A stretch of DNA of 64,000 bases from Mesodorylaimus sp. YZB2_4 (GCA_030248295.1 JASANH010001034.1:124001-188000); one strand, 5' to 3'. Shown: positions 13,332 to 24,218, numbered from the stretch's first letter. Translations and numbers: made by a program. The notes: a model not told the origin generated them from the sequence alone.

Positions 13332-13378
13332 GACAAATATCCTGCGTCCAGTACAGTCCTGGACGCAGGATATTTGTC
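13332..13378. repeat. perfect 20-bp hairpin
   Basis: Arm 13332-13351 (GACAAATATCCTGCGTCCAG) is the exact reverse complement of 13359-13378, separated by a 7-bp loop (TACAGTC). No gene or stop codon lies just upstream, so a role in transcript termination is not suggested. Confidence 0.85.
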
Positions 13379-15526
13379 CAATTTGGGCACTAATAGGATC
13401 CGCTGGCTTCGAATAATCCTGCTGGCGATCAGTCATTTGTCAGAGAACGGAAATTCGTTATCATGATGTTGACCTCGAAAGGGCAGAGCCAGTGCTGAAG
13501 GGATGAACCGGTGAGCGGACCATCCGGTCAGCATCTTGTCTCGTGTGCGTCATCGGAACTGGCTAATTGATGACTTGTCTCCTCCGTCCACTCGTGCCTG
13601 GCGTGGGCAGAATGTTCGAGCATCATAATGATCTAAATTAGCAGGCCTCGTTTTCTGGAGGATAATTCTACCAGCTTCAACTGCTTACGTCTAGCATGGA
13701 TGAAGTGGACAGAAAATACATTCCGCTTTCCGGTCTCGATTAGACTAGCACACTCGTTTGATATCCCTCCGTCCAGCAAAGGGAGGATGTCTGTTTCGGA
13801 ATCGTGTTCACAGATTGATATTGACGCACAGGAACATACAATTAGCAGCTAAGGCAAGATGTGCACGCTGCAAACAACTTCAGCTGATTTGCACCCGTAA
13901 TAAGCGAGCCTCTACCTGTGTTCAGTAGGTCATCGCGCCGGCTGTCGATTAAGGACTCGAGTCTTGTGTCTGCCAGAATATCATCTTTTAGCGCATTGTA
14001 GGCTCATTGTCTTGACTTTGTTAAAGAAAGCGCGCTCAAAAAATCATGAGCTTTGTCGGTCGAACTGCGCTTCCTGTTTTCCATTGCGGGCGTTTCCAGC
14101 GGCCGGATAGGTTTGTGCTTGTATATCTTCCTGTCTTGTCGATCCCGGTTCCAGGTGAAATCCGTCCCGTCTGCTTTTCCGGCACTGTTATTTTTAAATT
14201 ATTGTGCTTCCCTGCGAAAAGGTTTGTCTTAGCTTTATTGTCTATCAACTTTTCCGACTCCTACGCTACATTTTTCGTACTTGCTCTTTTGGGATAGCTT
14301 TGCGCCCTCTTGCGCGGCAAGGCAGCCTATCATATCTATCACGGGGGACTGTCTTGATGACTATGCCTAACTTTCCTATACCCAAAACACGTTAGCAGTG
14401 CAAGCGATTCATAGGATATCTAGAGGTACTCGTAGTATGAGAAATATGACCCTCCTTCAATGAGCTTTCTTTCATGGCCCATTGTGAAGGAATTTTTCTT
14501 CGGATCATCTGGGGAGGTTATTACAGCTGCTTGCCTGTCACATCACATCACATCACTCTGTAGGCTTATCACTAGGCAACACTATTTTCCTGGCATATAA
14601 TGTTTCGATCGAAGATAGATTAGGGCTTATTGATTAGTGCTCAGATTAGGAGCTTACGACTCACAATGCTAAAATTTTATCAGGCTCTAGCTATGTTTCT
14701 GATATCTGAAGTCGAATGAGGTGTCAAGTGTTTTCTCTTCTCACGATCAGCAGGTCTTGTATCTGGAAAACTCAATTACGTGCCGTTATCAATACTGTTT
14801 TCGTTCATGCACAAAGTTAGTGCATAGCGTGCGAAAATTTATTTCTAGGATTCACTAAAACATCAATTTCCTCGGTCCGCGTCTTCTCTGGCGAGCGACA
14901 GCTGATACAGTAGTTCCTGCAGTGACACCCGATCCGTCATTCAATCCGCACGTTCTTTTGCTCATTCTTAAACGTTCGTCCAACTCGTATTGACCGACCA
15001 GCTAATCCGTTTGCGTACTCGGCAGCCGGTTACTATTCCGCTCCATGCGGCTGAGTTCAAAGGTATGCCTCAAACGTTGTTAGCATTCTGAATTCTCTGA
15101 CAGTCATTTAATTTGTCGGAGGCCAATCTGGGTTGCTGACTGAATTAATGGTTCAAAATCGAATGGAATTCTCGGAACCCAGGCAGCTGTGCAACTGTTG
15201 CCTCTTCGATAAGTGGCAGTTTCATGGGACATAAAAGTTTTGCTTTATGAAATAATAGCGACACGGCTCTCCTGATTTCTTGAATTTATTTTTCGCTACT
15301 CTTCTGCGGGTTGACAAGTGATTGGTTTGACTGAATTTTTGAACAAGATTAAATTTTTCTGTAAATTACCTGCTACAGCATCACGCGACTACACGCTCGT
15401 ACTGTATACCACATAATCTATCTAGTCTTCAATTGGGGTAACTGAAGCTGGCTCTTCCTCATACTCCTACCCGTTTTATTGTACGAGTATTACCCATATT
15501 CCTCAGTGAGCGTGACACTTCTGACA

Positions 15527-16951
15527 ATGAGTTGTAACGACAGCGACACGCGTTTGATATTGTCCAGTTATTGGTACTGGGGAAGTAATGCTATCAAATT
15601 AATTTTAACCCCGCCATCCATTCTATTCAACGTTATACTCATTTATATCTTGACCCGATGCGTTTTATTACATATTAATGTACGATTTCTTCTGATGAAT
15701 CTTTCAATTTGCGCAGTTGTGGCCAGTGCATATTTGCTGGAAAAAGGATCAGCTACTTTGATATATTATTTGTCAAGTCGTGTGTGCAACTTGGAATTAT
15801 CTTCGATGACGTGTTACATTCGTGAAGGAGTGTACGTTATGTTCAAATTGCCTGTTTTGGGGTCTATGTTAGGTTTAGGCGTAGAACGTCTGTATTCAAC
15901 GAGACACGCTCAAACCTACACAAAGAATGAGACCCCACGACTGGCTATCCTTATTCTGGCCGTGTTGTGGTCCTTCGCTATAGGCTCAGTGAGTATTCTA
16001 GTGTTCACAGCAGCCACTGATCGTCATATCACCTATTGTAACGCTCTATTTATTTACGACTCGACGGCTATCCGCGCCTTGGCTGGTGTCTTGCTTCCGT
16101 TGGAGCTCATCGGAGTGGCGCTATACGTCTATATCTGGGCGGCCAGTGTGCGGTTGTCTTCGCTCAACTTGTTGCCAGCTTGTTTGAGATCGTCCAATCA
16201 TGAAGAATCGTTCACTCTATCATCACGGTTGCAGCGTCGACACAATGTGGCCATCACGTCGATGATGTTGCCGAGTGTCCTCCTGCACGCCGTGTGTTGG
16301 ACCACTATTCTGGGCGTGGCAGTGGCTCAAGTGAATTTGCATCAGTTCTCCATGGAAACGCACCTTTTGGTATCGCAGTACTTATTCTACGCTTTGGCCA
16401 TAGCTCACATGACCGTGCATCCTTTGCTGTGCTTATGGAAATGCGATATGATACGTTGGGAACTCATAAAAGCTTTCCCGCGGCTTCAATCGCTATTCTC
16501 GTCTCTGTCGCTCGATCGAGGCAATTTCGCCAGGCAACAATCCTACGAAGCCGAAAAGCATTTCGAATTGCTTACCAATATGTGGGATAATCATAGACCG
16601 AGAGACAGGAAGAAACGAAGCCATCGCGGTCCTAATTCTCGGAAACGGCTGAGTGATCGAATCGTATCCAGATCGAGCGATGCTGGCGGTAGCGAGCCTG
16701 CGAAAAAATGCAGCCACTTCCTCAGTGGCTACTCGCCGTCGCCTCAATCGGCTAATAGCGAAATGACTGCAGGCGATGGCGCTGGTTCAAGTGGCGGGCA
16801 TGGAGTGGATAACAGGCGTCCGATAGACGAGAAAAAGAAGCAGCGAAAAAAACACAAGAATCGAGGGAAGTATATTGAGACCTGGGTGGATATCGAGACC
16901 GTGATTCAAGAACCAAGAAGTGCAGTCATTCGAGAATCAGAAAACCTGTGA
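15527..16951 (+). CDS. nematode-type serpentine chemoreceptor (7TM GPCR)
   Basis: An intronless gene for a protein of about 474 residues. Seven hydrophobic segments are visible. The first starts near KLILTPPSILFNVILIYIL, the second is FLLMNLSICAVVASAYLL, and the third ends with ERLYSTRHAQTY. The ERLYST motif takes the DRY position, as in the Sra/Srab/Srb-type chemosensory receptor families of nematodes. The seventh segment is followed by an unusually long, basic and Ser/Gly-rich cytoplasmic tail (about 130 residues, with RDRKKRSHRGPNSRKR and KKKQRKKHKNRGK). The frame stays open up to a TTG at 15479, but the first ATG is at 15527 and is chosen here. The subfamily cannot be fixed by eye. The likely role is plasma-membrane chemosensation in sensory cilia, inferred from the family. 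Confidence 0.8.
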   Translation: MSCNDSDTRLILSSYWYWGSNAIKLILTPPSILFNVILIYILTRCVLLHINVRFLLMNLSICAVVASAYLLEKGSATLIYYLSSRVCNLELSSMTCYIREGVYVMFKLPVLGSMLGLGVERLYSTRHAQTYTKNETPRLAILILAVLWSFAIGSVSILVFTAATDRHITYCNALFIYDSTAIRALAGVLLPLELIGVALYVYIWAASVRLSSLNLLPACLRSSNHEESFTLSSRLQRRHNVAITSMMLPSVLLHAVCWTTILGVAVAQVNLHQFSMETHLLVSQYLFYALAIAHMTVHPLLCLWKCDMIRWELIKAFPRLQSLFSSLSLDRGNFARQQSYEAEKHFELLTNMWDNHRPRDRKKRSHRGPNSRKRLSDRIVSRSSDAGGSEPAKKCSHFLSGYSPSPQSANSEMTAGDGAGSSGGHGVDNRRPIDEKKKQRKKHKNRGKYIETWVDIETVIQEPRSAVIRESENL

Positions 16952-18301
16952 GGGGAAGGATATTTATGATGTAAAGAATGATGTTTTGCAATTTTCAGGA
17001 TATGAGATATTTAGGTGCGGCTTATAGTTATAATGCGCATTAATATGAGATCCAAGACCTAGCATGGTGCATTGCGCATGATTTCAATCATTACATTGAA
17101 TTAACATGACAGCTTTAAAAAAGCCGTATGGCATTGTGCCTATTTTAGATGAGATAATTGTAATTCTTTTCTAATTAAATGAGCTAATTAAGCTTTGTGT
17201 CAGTTTTCTAGTTATCCAGTTGTTGTCAAATTGTCGTTTACCAAAGTCAAAGCTGTTGTTAAACCTGGATACAATGCCTGCCGCTTCACCCAGCTCCTTG
17301 TAAATTTGGAAAAAGTATGGCAAGATATTGCTACCATCTCCGGTTCAGTGAGTGTTCATGAACTGAATAATGCAGACCAACGGCGGAATTCTTATCGACA
17401 CTCCGCTGGATTAGCTCCTCGCTAGTGTAGTGACCACTGACCTCGAACGAAACTATCTGAATACGATCCCGGTCTCTCCCAACAGCTTCTGGTCCAGGTT
17501 GAAAATATGAGCGCAAAATTGATTATTTGAGGTTCCTGGACTCCCTCCCGAAAGGGCTGCTCTCCTGCTCCAAGCCTGCAGTAATCCTCGATAACTGGTT
17601 CTAACTCGCCTAGGCGAATTTAATCAGTCTCGACTGTCCCGCTTGGCTGACAAGTGCATTAGTGACCTAAGGCTGATGGCCGACAGTCTGGCCTGGCAAA
17701 AGGGAATAGTGCAAGCCTTAAAATACATGGATATCACATGTCTGTCGGAACAAGGAGCATGAATCAAACTTATGACGAAGACTATCCAAGGAGATTGGCG
17801 ACAGAGATCAAAAAGCATCAGCCTCCATCAGATACAGCATCACGCCTGCATTTATAGGGATCCTACTTTGTCTCATAAAAAACACGTGCTTTGAATCAGC
17901 ACATCTTTCATCGATTCTGATAATATGCGTCTCGTGGTCGAGCCAACTCCCCACGGCAATCACTAATCAAGGAGTTGGACCTATAAATTGGACTTCTAGA
18001 TTTATAGGTTCAACTCCTTGCATTATTAGCCTGTTGCAAGCCGATGTAGAAAGTGTTCAGCGCTGGGTGCGATTTCTAGAAATCGGGATTAAGACTACTA
18101 TGCCAGCCTTCAACGTGGTTGGTTGTGCAAGAACCAGGAAGACTAACATATGGCACATACAGTATGTATCGCCACATATTTCCAAAGCGATTCCAAGTCT
18201 CAACCAAGCATGAAATTTGCTTTGCCAAAATCGGCTTGATTAGCCATTTCGATTCGATAAGAAAGAAGAATAAGAGAAACTAACTGGTTGTTGGACGCGC
18301 G
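16952..18301. other. intergenic interval
   Basis: No supported gene between the receptor and the SINE. It holds an inverted repeat at 17968-18020, listed separately. Confidence 0.5.
17968..18020. repeat. 21-bp near-perfect inverted repeat
   Basis: CAAGGAGTTGGACCTATAAA at 17968 pairs with ATTTATAGGTTCAACTCCTT ending at 18020, with one mismatch and an 11-bp loop. It is probably a short foldback element. Confidence 0.7.
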
Positions 18302-18485
18302 GCCGCCGTGTTGCAGCGGTTCGGCATTCATCTCTCCGTATAGCTTGGTAGCGAGTGGCCACACTCGTCCCGGGTTCGATCCCAGGTGATGGAGGTCGGT
18401 TTGCATAACCAACATAAATCCAACCATAAATCCTCGCTGGCCTTGCACACCAGGCTGACCTTGGGTGACTCACTGGTACCGCCGA
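18302..18485 (+). repeat. tRNA-derived SINE, copy 1
   Basis: The head is tRNA-like, with a possible A box (TTGCAGCGGTTCGGC) and a strong B box (GGGTTCGATCCCAGG). The tail continues through GATGGAGGTCGGTTTGC to CTTGCACACCAGG and GGGTGACTCAC. A second copy in opposite orientation lies at 44192-44350 with the same order of blocks, and a head fragment lies at 54290-54335. This supports a Pol III-transcribed SINE family rather than a tRNA gene. Confidence 0.75.
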
Positions 18486-18987
18486 GGTGCTCCGAGTGGA
18501 GAGACGGACGCCAAACGAGGAGACAGTCTCGGCTGTCGAACACCGACAGGGTTCACAGCCCGCCCGCCTCCGTCCGAGGAAGCCGCTGTCCAGTCCAGGA
18601 TGCCCCGCATGAAGGTGCTCCTAGTGGAGACACGGCTGCTGTGTGTGCCGGTCCCCGCACAGCCTTGCTTACAGTGGAAGGTTTTGACTGCTGGCCGGCT
18701 AAAGGCTAAACGGGCATGGGCCAAAAAAGTTTTAAAAAAACGGTTGTTGGTTTAAACTGAACGAATATGTTGATTGGATTGAACGACTGGTTGTTGGCTT
18801 GTCCTTTTATCAGCATGACATAATTATTGAGTTAGTCTGTCATGCGGGACTTTTTGGCCAGGTTTCCCAGAAATCTTTTAACACGACGGCCATGTGGGAC
18901 AGTCGGTTACCTGAGACATTTGGTCAGGGGGGACAGGTCGGTGTGGCTACATTCGGCCACTAGATACAAACTTGCTATCCTAGCTGC

Positions 18988-19104
18988 TGTCACATGTCAA
19001 AGTAACCGGGATAGTTTGACATGGGCAAACGCCTATGTCAAAGCAGCCGGCCGGTTACCTCGACATATGTCAGTGTAACCGGGGTCATGTCAAAGTATCC
19101 GGGG
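18988..19104. repeat. left terminal inverted repeat of the Ginger1-like element
   Basis: Starts TGTCACATGTCAAAGTAACC. It contains several direct and inverted copies of an ATGTCAAAGTAACCGG-type unit. The 4 bp outside it are CTGC rather than CCGG. Confidence 0.75.
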
Positions 19105-19248
19105 TTAATTTTTGAAGTTGCAAAATATTTGAGACCTGATATTTCTTTCCAACAAGCACTACCTTTGTCAACGAAGACACAGAACGCACAGTACATATTC
19201 AGTTATTCAAATATTGAGGAATAAGGGCAAAAAAATTCGGAGTGAAGC

Positions 19249-21834
19249 CTACCATTTATACAAGGGCTCAAAATGTTGGTTTCTGCTCACAATGAAAGTA
19301 GCTTCGTCAGATGCACATTTCTTTGGTGCAAACGGAACCCACACGCAACGTTCTCCTTGAGGAGCATAGCACCAAATCTGCGTTTCCAGAACGTCGGCGG
19401 CAACTTGTAGCTCCACGTCGGTTCCCCAGGAGCACTGCTGGTCGATTTGACTGAACCTGATATACGCATCCGCCGACCTTCCGCCCAGGTGGTATCGATT
19501 TTCTGCCTTCTTGATCTGCTCGCAAATAATCGCGCGTATCTTCGCGTGGTGGTCCTCCGTGTTTGATACGACGTGGCTCACGCTGCGGAACAAGCAGTTG
19601 CCATCTCCACGGATACTTGTAGTTGTCTTCGGGGGAGAATCGATGGCGGATCGTGTTTGGCTCCTGACTTTTCTTCTGACACCATGGCTGTTGATTCCTA
19701 GCTCTTTTGACTTCTTCCGCATCCACACAGATGAAACAGGTGCAAACACCAAGTCGCGCGGCTTCTCTTGAGTTTCGCACAGAAAGAGTATATTCTCCTT
19801 TTCTTCGATAGGCTGGAAACCGCTACCTGTAAGAGAAAGTAGAGTTAGCAAGATGAGACAGAGTCTCACAGGCTCATTAGCTGACTTAGTCAAAGTGTTT
19901 TGTTGGTCCGTTTTTCTCACCTTTCCTTTCGTTAGCTCCTAGATTATTGTCCGAGACAAGATGCGGCTCGGTTTTCGCCAACTTTCGTGGGTGCTCAGAC
20001 TCCCCGTCATTGACCGTCTGAGGCCGCTATAAATTGTAGGCATAGCATGTGTGGAAGTACATAGAATGGCTACAACTAGCCAATGCATACCTTAAACCGC
20101 TTCAGGTTTGCACTGTTGACCTTCTGTGCCAGTATACGGCCACTTTCGATATCTTCGAGTTTGTAAACGCCTTTACCCAATGCTTCGTGAACTCGATAAG
20201 AGCCTGCATACCGAGGGTTCACCTTATCGCCTTGCCGCGTGTCCCTCCGGCGATCGTAATTTAGAACCTAGACATGGAAAAGGTATGAGTAGGTATGAGT
20301 GAAATGTCAAGTGTAAAGTGGGTGAATGAGTGTAAAGTGAGTGGAGTGAGAATGGTTTCCAAAAAAGGCAATCTCACCTCATCTCCAATTTCATAAAATG
20401 TTCCTTGATGTTTGGCATCGTAGCGAGCTTTCTGGCGATCTTGAGCCACTTTCAAGTTAGCAAGTCCGTCCGATCGAGTCTTTACGAGTTTTTCTGATAT
20501 GTCCAACATCCTCCGTGCCACTGAAGCAGCGTAATCATCCTAGGATCGACGACATCGTGTGTCGCGAACTAATCATCTGTAAGCTTGCGTGGCTCAGCCC
20601 CAAACATCATTTCGTGGCTCAGCTCTTTTTCGTAGATGCTTGATGAGAAATTCGATAGGCGAACAATATTGGCTGGATATGCAAATCCCAATCGTTGCAC
20701 TTCGGATTCGTGACCTTCATCAATTGCGTTACAAGGGTCTGATTGAACCTTAACAAGAAATACTACGTGTAGACAAGCGCAGAGTAAAGAAGACACACGG
20801 ACCTAGCGCGCATATATGTACAGGTCTCCATTTTACACTGTGCGATCCATTTGTAAGGGTTAAAAAAGTATTTGATCATACCGTTCCGTTAAACCATTTA
20901 TCTGCGGATGATATGCTGTCGAAATAGCTTCTTTGACACCGAGCTTCTCACACATGTAACGTTCGAAATCATTGCAAAATTCTCGTCCCTGATCGTGCTG
21001 GAGGATTCTTGGCACACCAAACATGCAGATTATGTCCTCGAATATGAATCTGCCGACACTTTCCGCATCTTCGTTAGAAATCGGCTTTGCCACTGCAAAT
21101 CGCGTTATATATTCAGTGGCCACTGCTATATCTAAAGAAATAAACTGGTAGATTTGAATTAATATCCTGGACTGTGGACACATTGGACACTGTGTTATTA
21201 ATTTATCCTGTGTCCCTCGCTCCTACGCTCAGCTCAGTACCTATGTACTGTATATTCTTAATCCCTGTTCTCGTTCTCAGTTTCATGCAACGGCCCAACC
21301 AAGTCGACACACCATCGATATCCTAATTCTGATGTAACTCGTATTGGATGCAGTAGGTCTGGACATGGGCGATTATTTGGGTTGGCTAGTTGGCATCGCT
21401 TGCACTCTCGTATGTACTGACGGACGTCAGCAGAGAATCCTGGCCACCAGTACTGCGCTGCAATCTTCCTGCGCAGATGGAATAAGTGATACGAGTTTAA
21501 GTTTAGTCTTAGCAATAGGGGCTAAATCATAGGCTTACTGTTGGGTTTTCTCCATCCCAAAATGGCCGCCATCCAGATCAGCGTGCATGCTTTTTAAAAT
21601 GCTTCGCTTTGTATCGTCGCCAACGATTACGAGTTGGGTATCAGTGATCTTCTCCTCTCGAGTTTTTTGCACTCCTTTACCTAAATCTTTCAGATAATAA
21701 AGGACCCGTCCATTCTTGACCACGAACGACTCCGCTTTCTGCCGCAGTGCCCGTTTTGCTTTATCGTTGAATCCATTCGGATATTGACCATCAATCAAGT
21801 ATGCAAGAATCTCGTTGTGCGTTTTCGAATCCAT
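19249..21834 (-). pseudogene. Ginger1-like transposase: Gypsy-type integrase fused to OTU protease (partly decayed)
   Basis: Exons read as 21834-21539, 21468-~21260, ~21129-~20866, ~20760-~20570, ~20543-20378, 20267-20091, 20017-19921 and 19826-19249. Introns 21538-21469, 20377-20268, 20090-20018 and 19920-19827 are clean GT-AG and keep frame. Domain order: a YPYY-like segment (DGQYP, then LYY); a zinc-binding H/C region (DLDGGHFG, CKRCQLAN); the catalytic core with Asp in VDLVGPL, Asp in LQHDQGREF and Glu in NGLTERY; the chromatin/GPY-side segment GDEVLNYDRRR and PRYAGSYRVHE; then OTU with the catalytic DGNCLFRSVS and a C-terminal NQHFEP His. Decay signs: the donor after exon 2 lacks GT and an in-frame TAA follows; exon 3 runs into a T-rich stop; and two compensating frameshifts flank the NDWDLHI to STKK part of exon 4. 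The catalytic residues of both domains survive, so the loss of function looks recent. Confidence 0.75.
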
Positions 21835-21977
21835 GAAAAAGTGAAATTTGAAATGTAAGTATACGAAGCGACGAACCGCATGGATGAGCGCAAAATTGCC
21901 CACTGGCCATCCGACAACTCACGGGGCATTACTTTATGGAACCAAGGACGGAATTGCTGGCCTGGGTCGGCCAATGA

Positions 21978-22087
21978 CCAGCGGTTACTTTGACATGACC
22001 TTGGTTACTTTGACACAGGCAAATATCCATGTCAAAGTGTCCCTCCCGGTTACATTGACATAAGGGTGGTTTGACATGCGACACCGG
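21978..22087. repeat. right terminal inverted repeat and CCGG target motif
   Basis: Its reverse complement starts TGTCGCATGTCAAACC and matches the left repeat block by block. CCGG at 22084-22087 lies immediately outside the terminal ACA. Confidence 0.75.
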
Positions 22088-22535
22088 ATCGAAGCCCTCC
22101 TGGCACGCTAGCTCACAAGACTGACTCCACCAGAGCCACCAACCCAGAAAGTGGAGTGGATGGGAAAGGAAGAACCCCAAATCCAGGCCAGCAGCTTGTT
22201 CTTATACTTCTCCCCCTCCTCCCACCCGCCGGGAAAACCCAGGGACATGCGGGGAAGCCACACAACACTATCCAAAAGCTAAAAGAATTTATTACAACGC
22301 AGGAGCATGAAGATAACATGGCCAAGGTGAAAGCTTCAGTGTCTACTTATTATTATGTACAAGAAATACTGAGCATTATGGAAAAGTATCCCTCCCCCTC
22401 CAACCATTCGATTTCAAGAAAGGATCCTGTACACTCGCAAAATGGGCTATGCGTCCACGACTTATTATTTGAATCGCCCATGGCGTCTTCTCTGGCTGCA
22501 TATGCGCTCTGCACATTATCGATGGCCACGTTGGA

Positions 22536-24218
22536 TTACTGGAATTTCGGATCGAGGGGTCGACTATTAATCCGACGCATAACGGCGTAGCTAAAATGGA
22601 GAAAAGTGAGCATAACTGGTTGACCATACATAATATGGTACAGCGACCACAGTGGCTGTTGGCATTGCCGACATATAGAGGGCAACAGCAAAACACTGGA
22701 GAAGCCAATTGTAACCTCAAAACTTTGAGATAAAATTAGCTCGCTGATCGAAACCAAAACCTTGAAACAAACTGCATAATATGCAAGGGATAGATATGTC
22801 AAGAAATGATGATTCTATTAGCATTTGTCTATGCTTTCTTTTACTCTGTTGCGATTGCATTAAAGTGAGCGACAGCATTTACCAGGGATTTCTACTGCTC
22901 TTAGTATGTCTCAATGATTCATTCAAACTCCTTGTTATAAGCATCATCGTCCTACAGAGATGGAAAAACACTTTCGTTCCTTCCCCCAACCACGCTCCAA
23001 ACGGGACACATACTCCACATAGTCCGCTTACCCCACGCATATTCCCAACACGAAAGTAACCATATTGCTGACCAACCATACCGAGATGACCTCGAAGGAG
23101 AACCACGGTTTCCGAATCCATTTCGAATGACGAAAGCTCTTCAACGACGATTCTTGCTCACTGCTCAGGATCGGACTATTTGGAGGCGTAACCAAATTAC
23201 TGCTTGGTCGAAAGAAGCCTTGGTGCCTAAAGTACAGTCCACAAAAACCATCAATGCTCTCAATTTTTAAAGTCTGAGGTGGTGAACAGAGGATGGTTCT
23301 ATCGGCCGCGACAGAACAGTGTAACAAAAAGTGACAAGATGAAATGACACAAAATTGTAATAATTATTGCATTCTCGAAATAATGATGCGACTTATTTGT
23401 TTTATACGCGACAGAGTGTCCGAGTGTGACTGCCTGGATGACACTTGCAAATGCAATATTTAGCTTACTTCAACGTTTGAGCTTCTGGGCGACTACTCCA
23501 GTCCCATATCCAATCCGTATCTCTGTCATGAGCCAACTTAAATTTGACAGCTTCCAATGTCGTGTCGAACTCCACATTCGGACTCTGTAAGCTTTTTGGA
23601 CTGAAGCTAAAAACTTATTTTTAAAATTGTTATTTTTCACGGAACTATTTGGCCTCTTGACCGAACTGTATTCTTTGTTTTCACTGACCAATCGAATTAT
23701 TGTGAGAGAAGGGAGAAAATAAATTTCCCAAACCCAAATGTGAGAAAGCTGACAGCGATCGTACCTGTGTCTGCTGACGGCTGCACTTTTCTGGGCATCA
23801 ACCAATAAGCTAGGATCAGCGCACATGGCCACACTGCACGTGCTATCACGACTGGGAGGGCCAGTTGCCAGATCGACCCAACTATCTGAAAAGTTCCTTG
23901 AAATTAAACAACAGTCTGCGTATTAGGGAAAATGGAAAAGGTAGCAAAAGGTAGTGTTATCAGCGAGTCCAGAGAGCAGATAAGGTGTCAAAGGTGTCGA
24001 AGGTCAGCCAGTGTGATGAAAAGACAGCACAAACTGACCCATTGTGTCTTGAGTACACAAAAGACGATTACATATTAACTGCCAATTTAGGCCAGAAAAA
24101 GCTACATGAGGAAACAATGAAGAAACTTTTTACAGTATTTTACAAATTCTCAGATTGTCTTTGAGCCACTACCTTGGCCAGATTCTTCATCCAACATCTT
24201 GGCTTGTATTTTCGACAT
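22536..24218 (-). CDS. dct-1/BNIP3-like: BNIP3/NIX family mitophagy receptor (DCT-1-like)
   Basis: Five exons (24218-24173, 23885-23765, 23600-23469, 23226-23032, 22590-22536) join in frame by GT-AG introns to give 182 residues. Exon 2 opens with SWVDLATG, which matches the SWVEL LC3-interacting region of BNIP3, followed by [13 protein letters not shown], aligned with its ILLDAQHESGR part. Exon 3 has [14 protein letters not shown], nearly identical to the family hallmark. Exon 4 ends with the single C-terminal membrane anchor, [14 protein letters not shown], and exon 5 adds a short basic tail. BNIP3-family proteins sit in the outer mitochondrial membrane, dimerise through this helix and recruit autophagosomes. 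In worms the homologue is DCT-1. The start is the first ATG, in an exon whose donor is in phase. The 3' end lies about 450 bp from the Ginger1-like element. Confidence 0.88.

Larger units (their letters stand above)
8900..15526. other. gene-free repeat-rich interval
   Basis: No gene is supported. The interval contains two GTCAAA-rich arrays, a set of GGCACCAACTG repeats near 12.5-12.8 kb and the perfect hairpin at 13332-13378. The open frames on both strands at 14036-14297 overlap each other and show no domain. Confidence 0.5.
18988..22083 (-). mobile_element. Ginger1-like DNA transposon (integrase + OTU)
   Basis: This 3.1-kb element is bounded by imperfect terminal inverted repeats of about 105-117 bp. 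Both start TGTC(A/G)CATGTCAAA and share GTAACCGGGA, TTTGACATGG, TGTCAAAG and GGTCATGTCAAAGTA in the same order. The right end is followed directly by CCGG (22084-22087), the target motif described for Ginger1 elements; the left flank is CTGC, so the duplication is not intact. Inside, on the minus strand, is a multi-exon gene with a YPYY-type motif, an H2C2 zinc-binding segment, a DDE integrase core, the integrase C-terminal region and an OTU protease domain. Published descriptions of Ginger1 list exactly this: a Gypsy-like integrase plus C-terminal OTU or Ulp1, 40-270-bp repeats and CCGG/CCGT targets. There is no reverse transcriptase or LTR, which argues against a Gypsy retrotransposon. Confidence 0.8.

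Noticed and set aside
15479-15526. Upstream in-frame extension of the receptor gene
   Set aside because: It begins with TTG; the first ATG is at 15527 and starts a normal N-terminus.
1-15526. Many short frames of 60-155 codons
   Set aside because: They overlap one another in several frames, lack domains and do not pair with splice sites.
19827-19920. Apparent N-terminus of the OTU frame (MRKTDQQN)
   Set aside because: It begins with GTG and is bounded by a strong GT donor and AG acceptor; it is an intron of the transposase gene.
19249-21903. Gypsy LTR retrotransposon
   Set aside because: There is no reverse transcriptase, RNase H or LTR; inverted repeats and the OTU domain fit Ginger1 instead.
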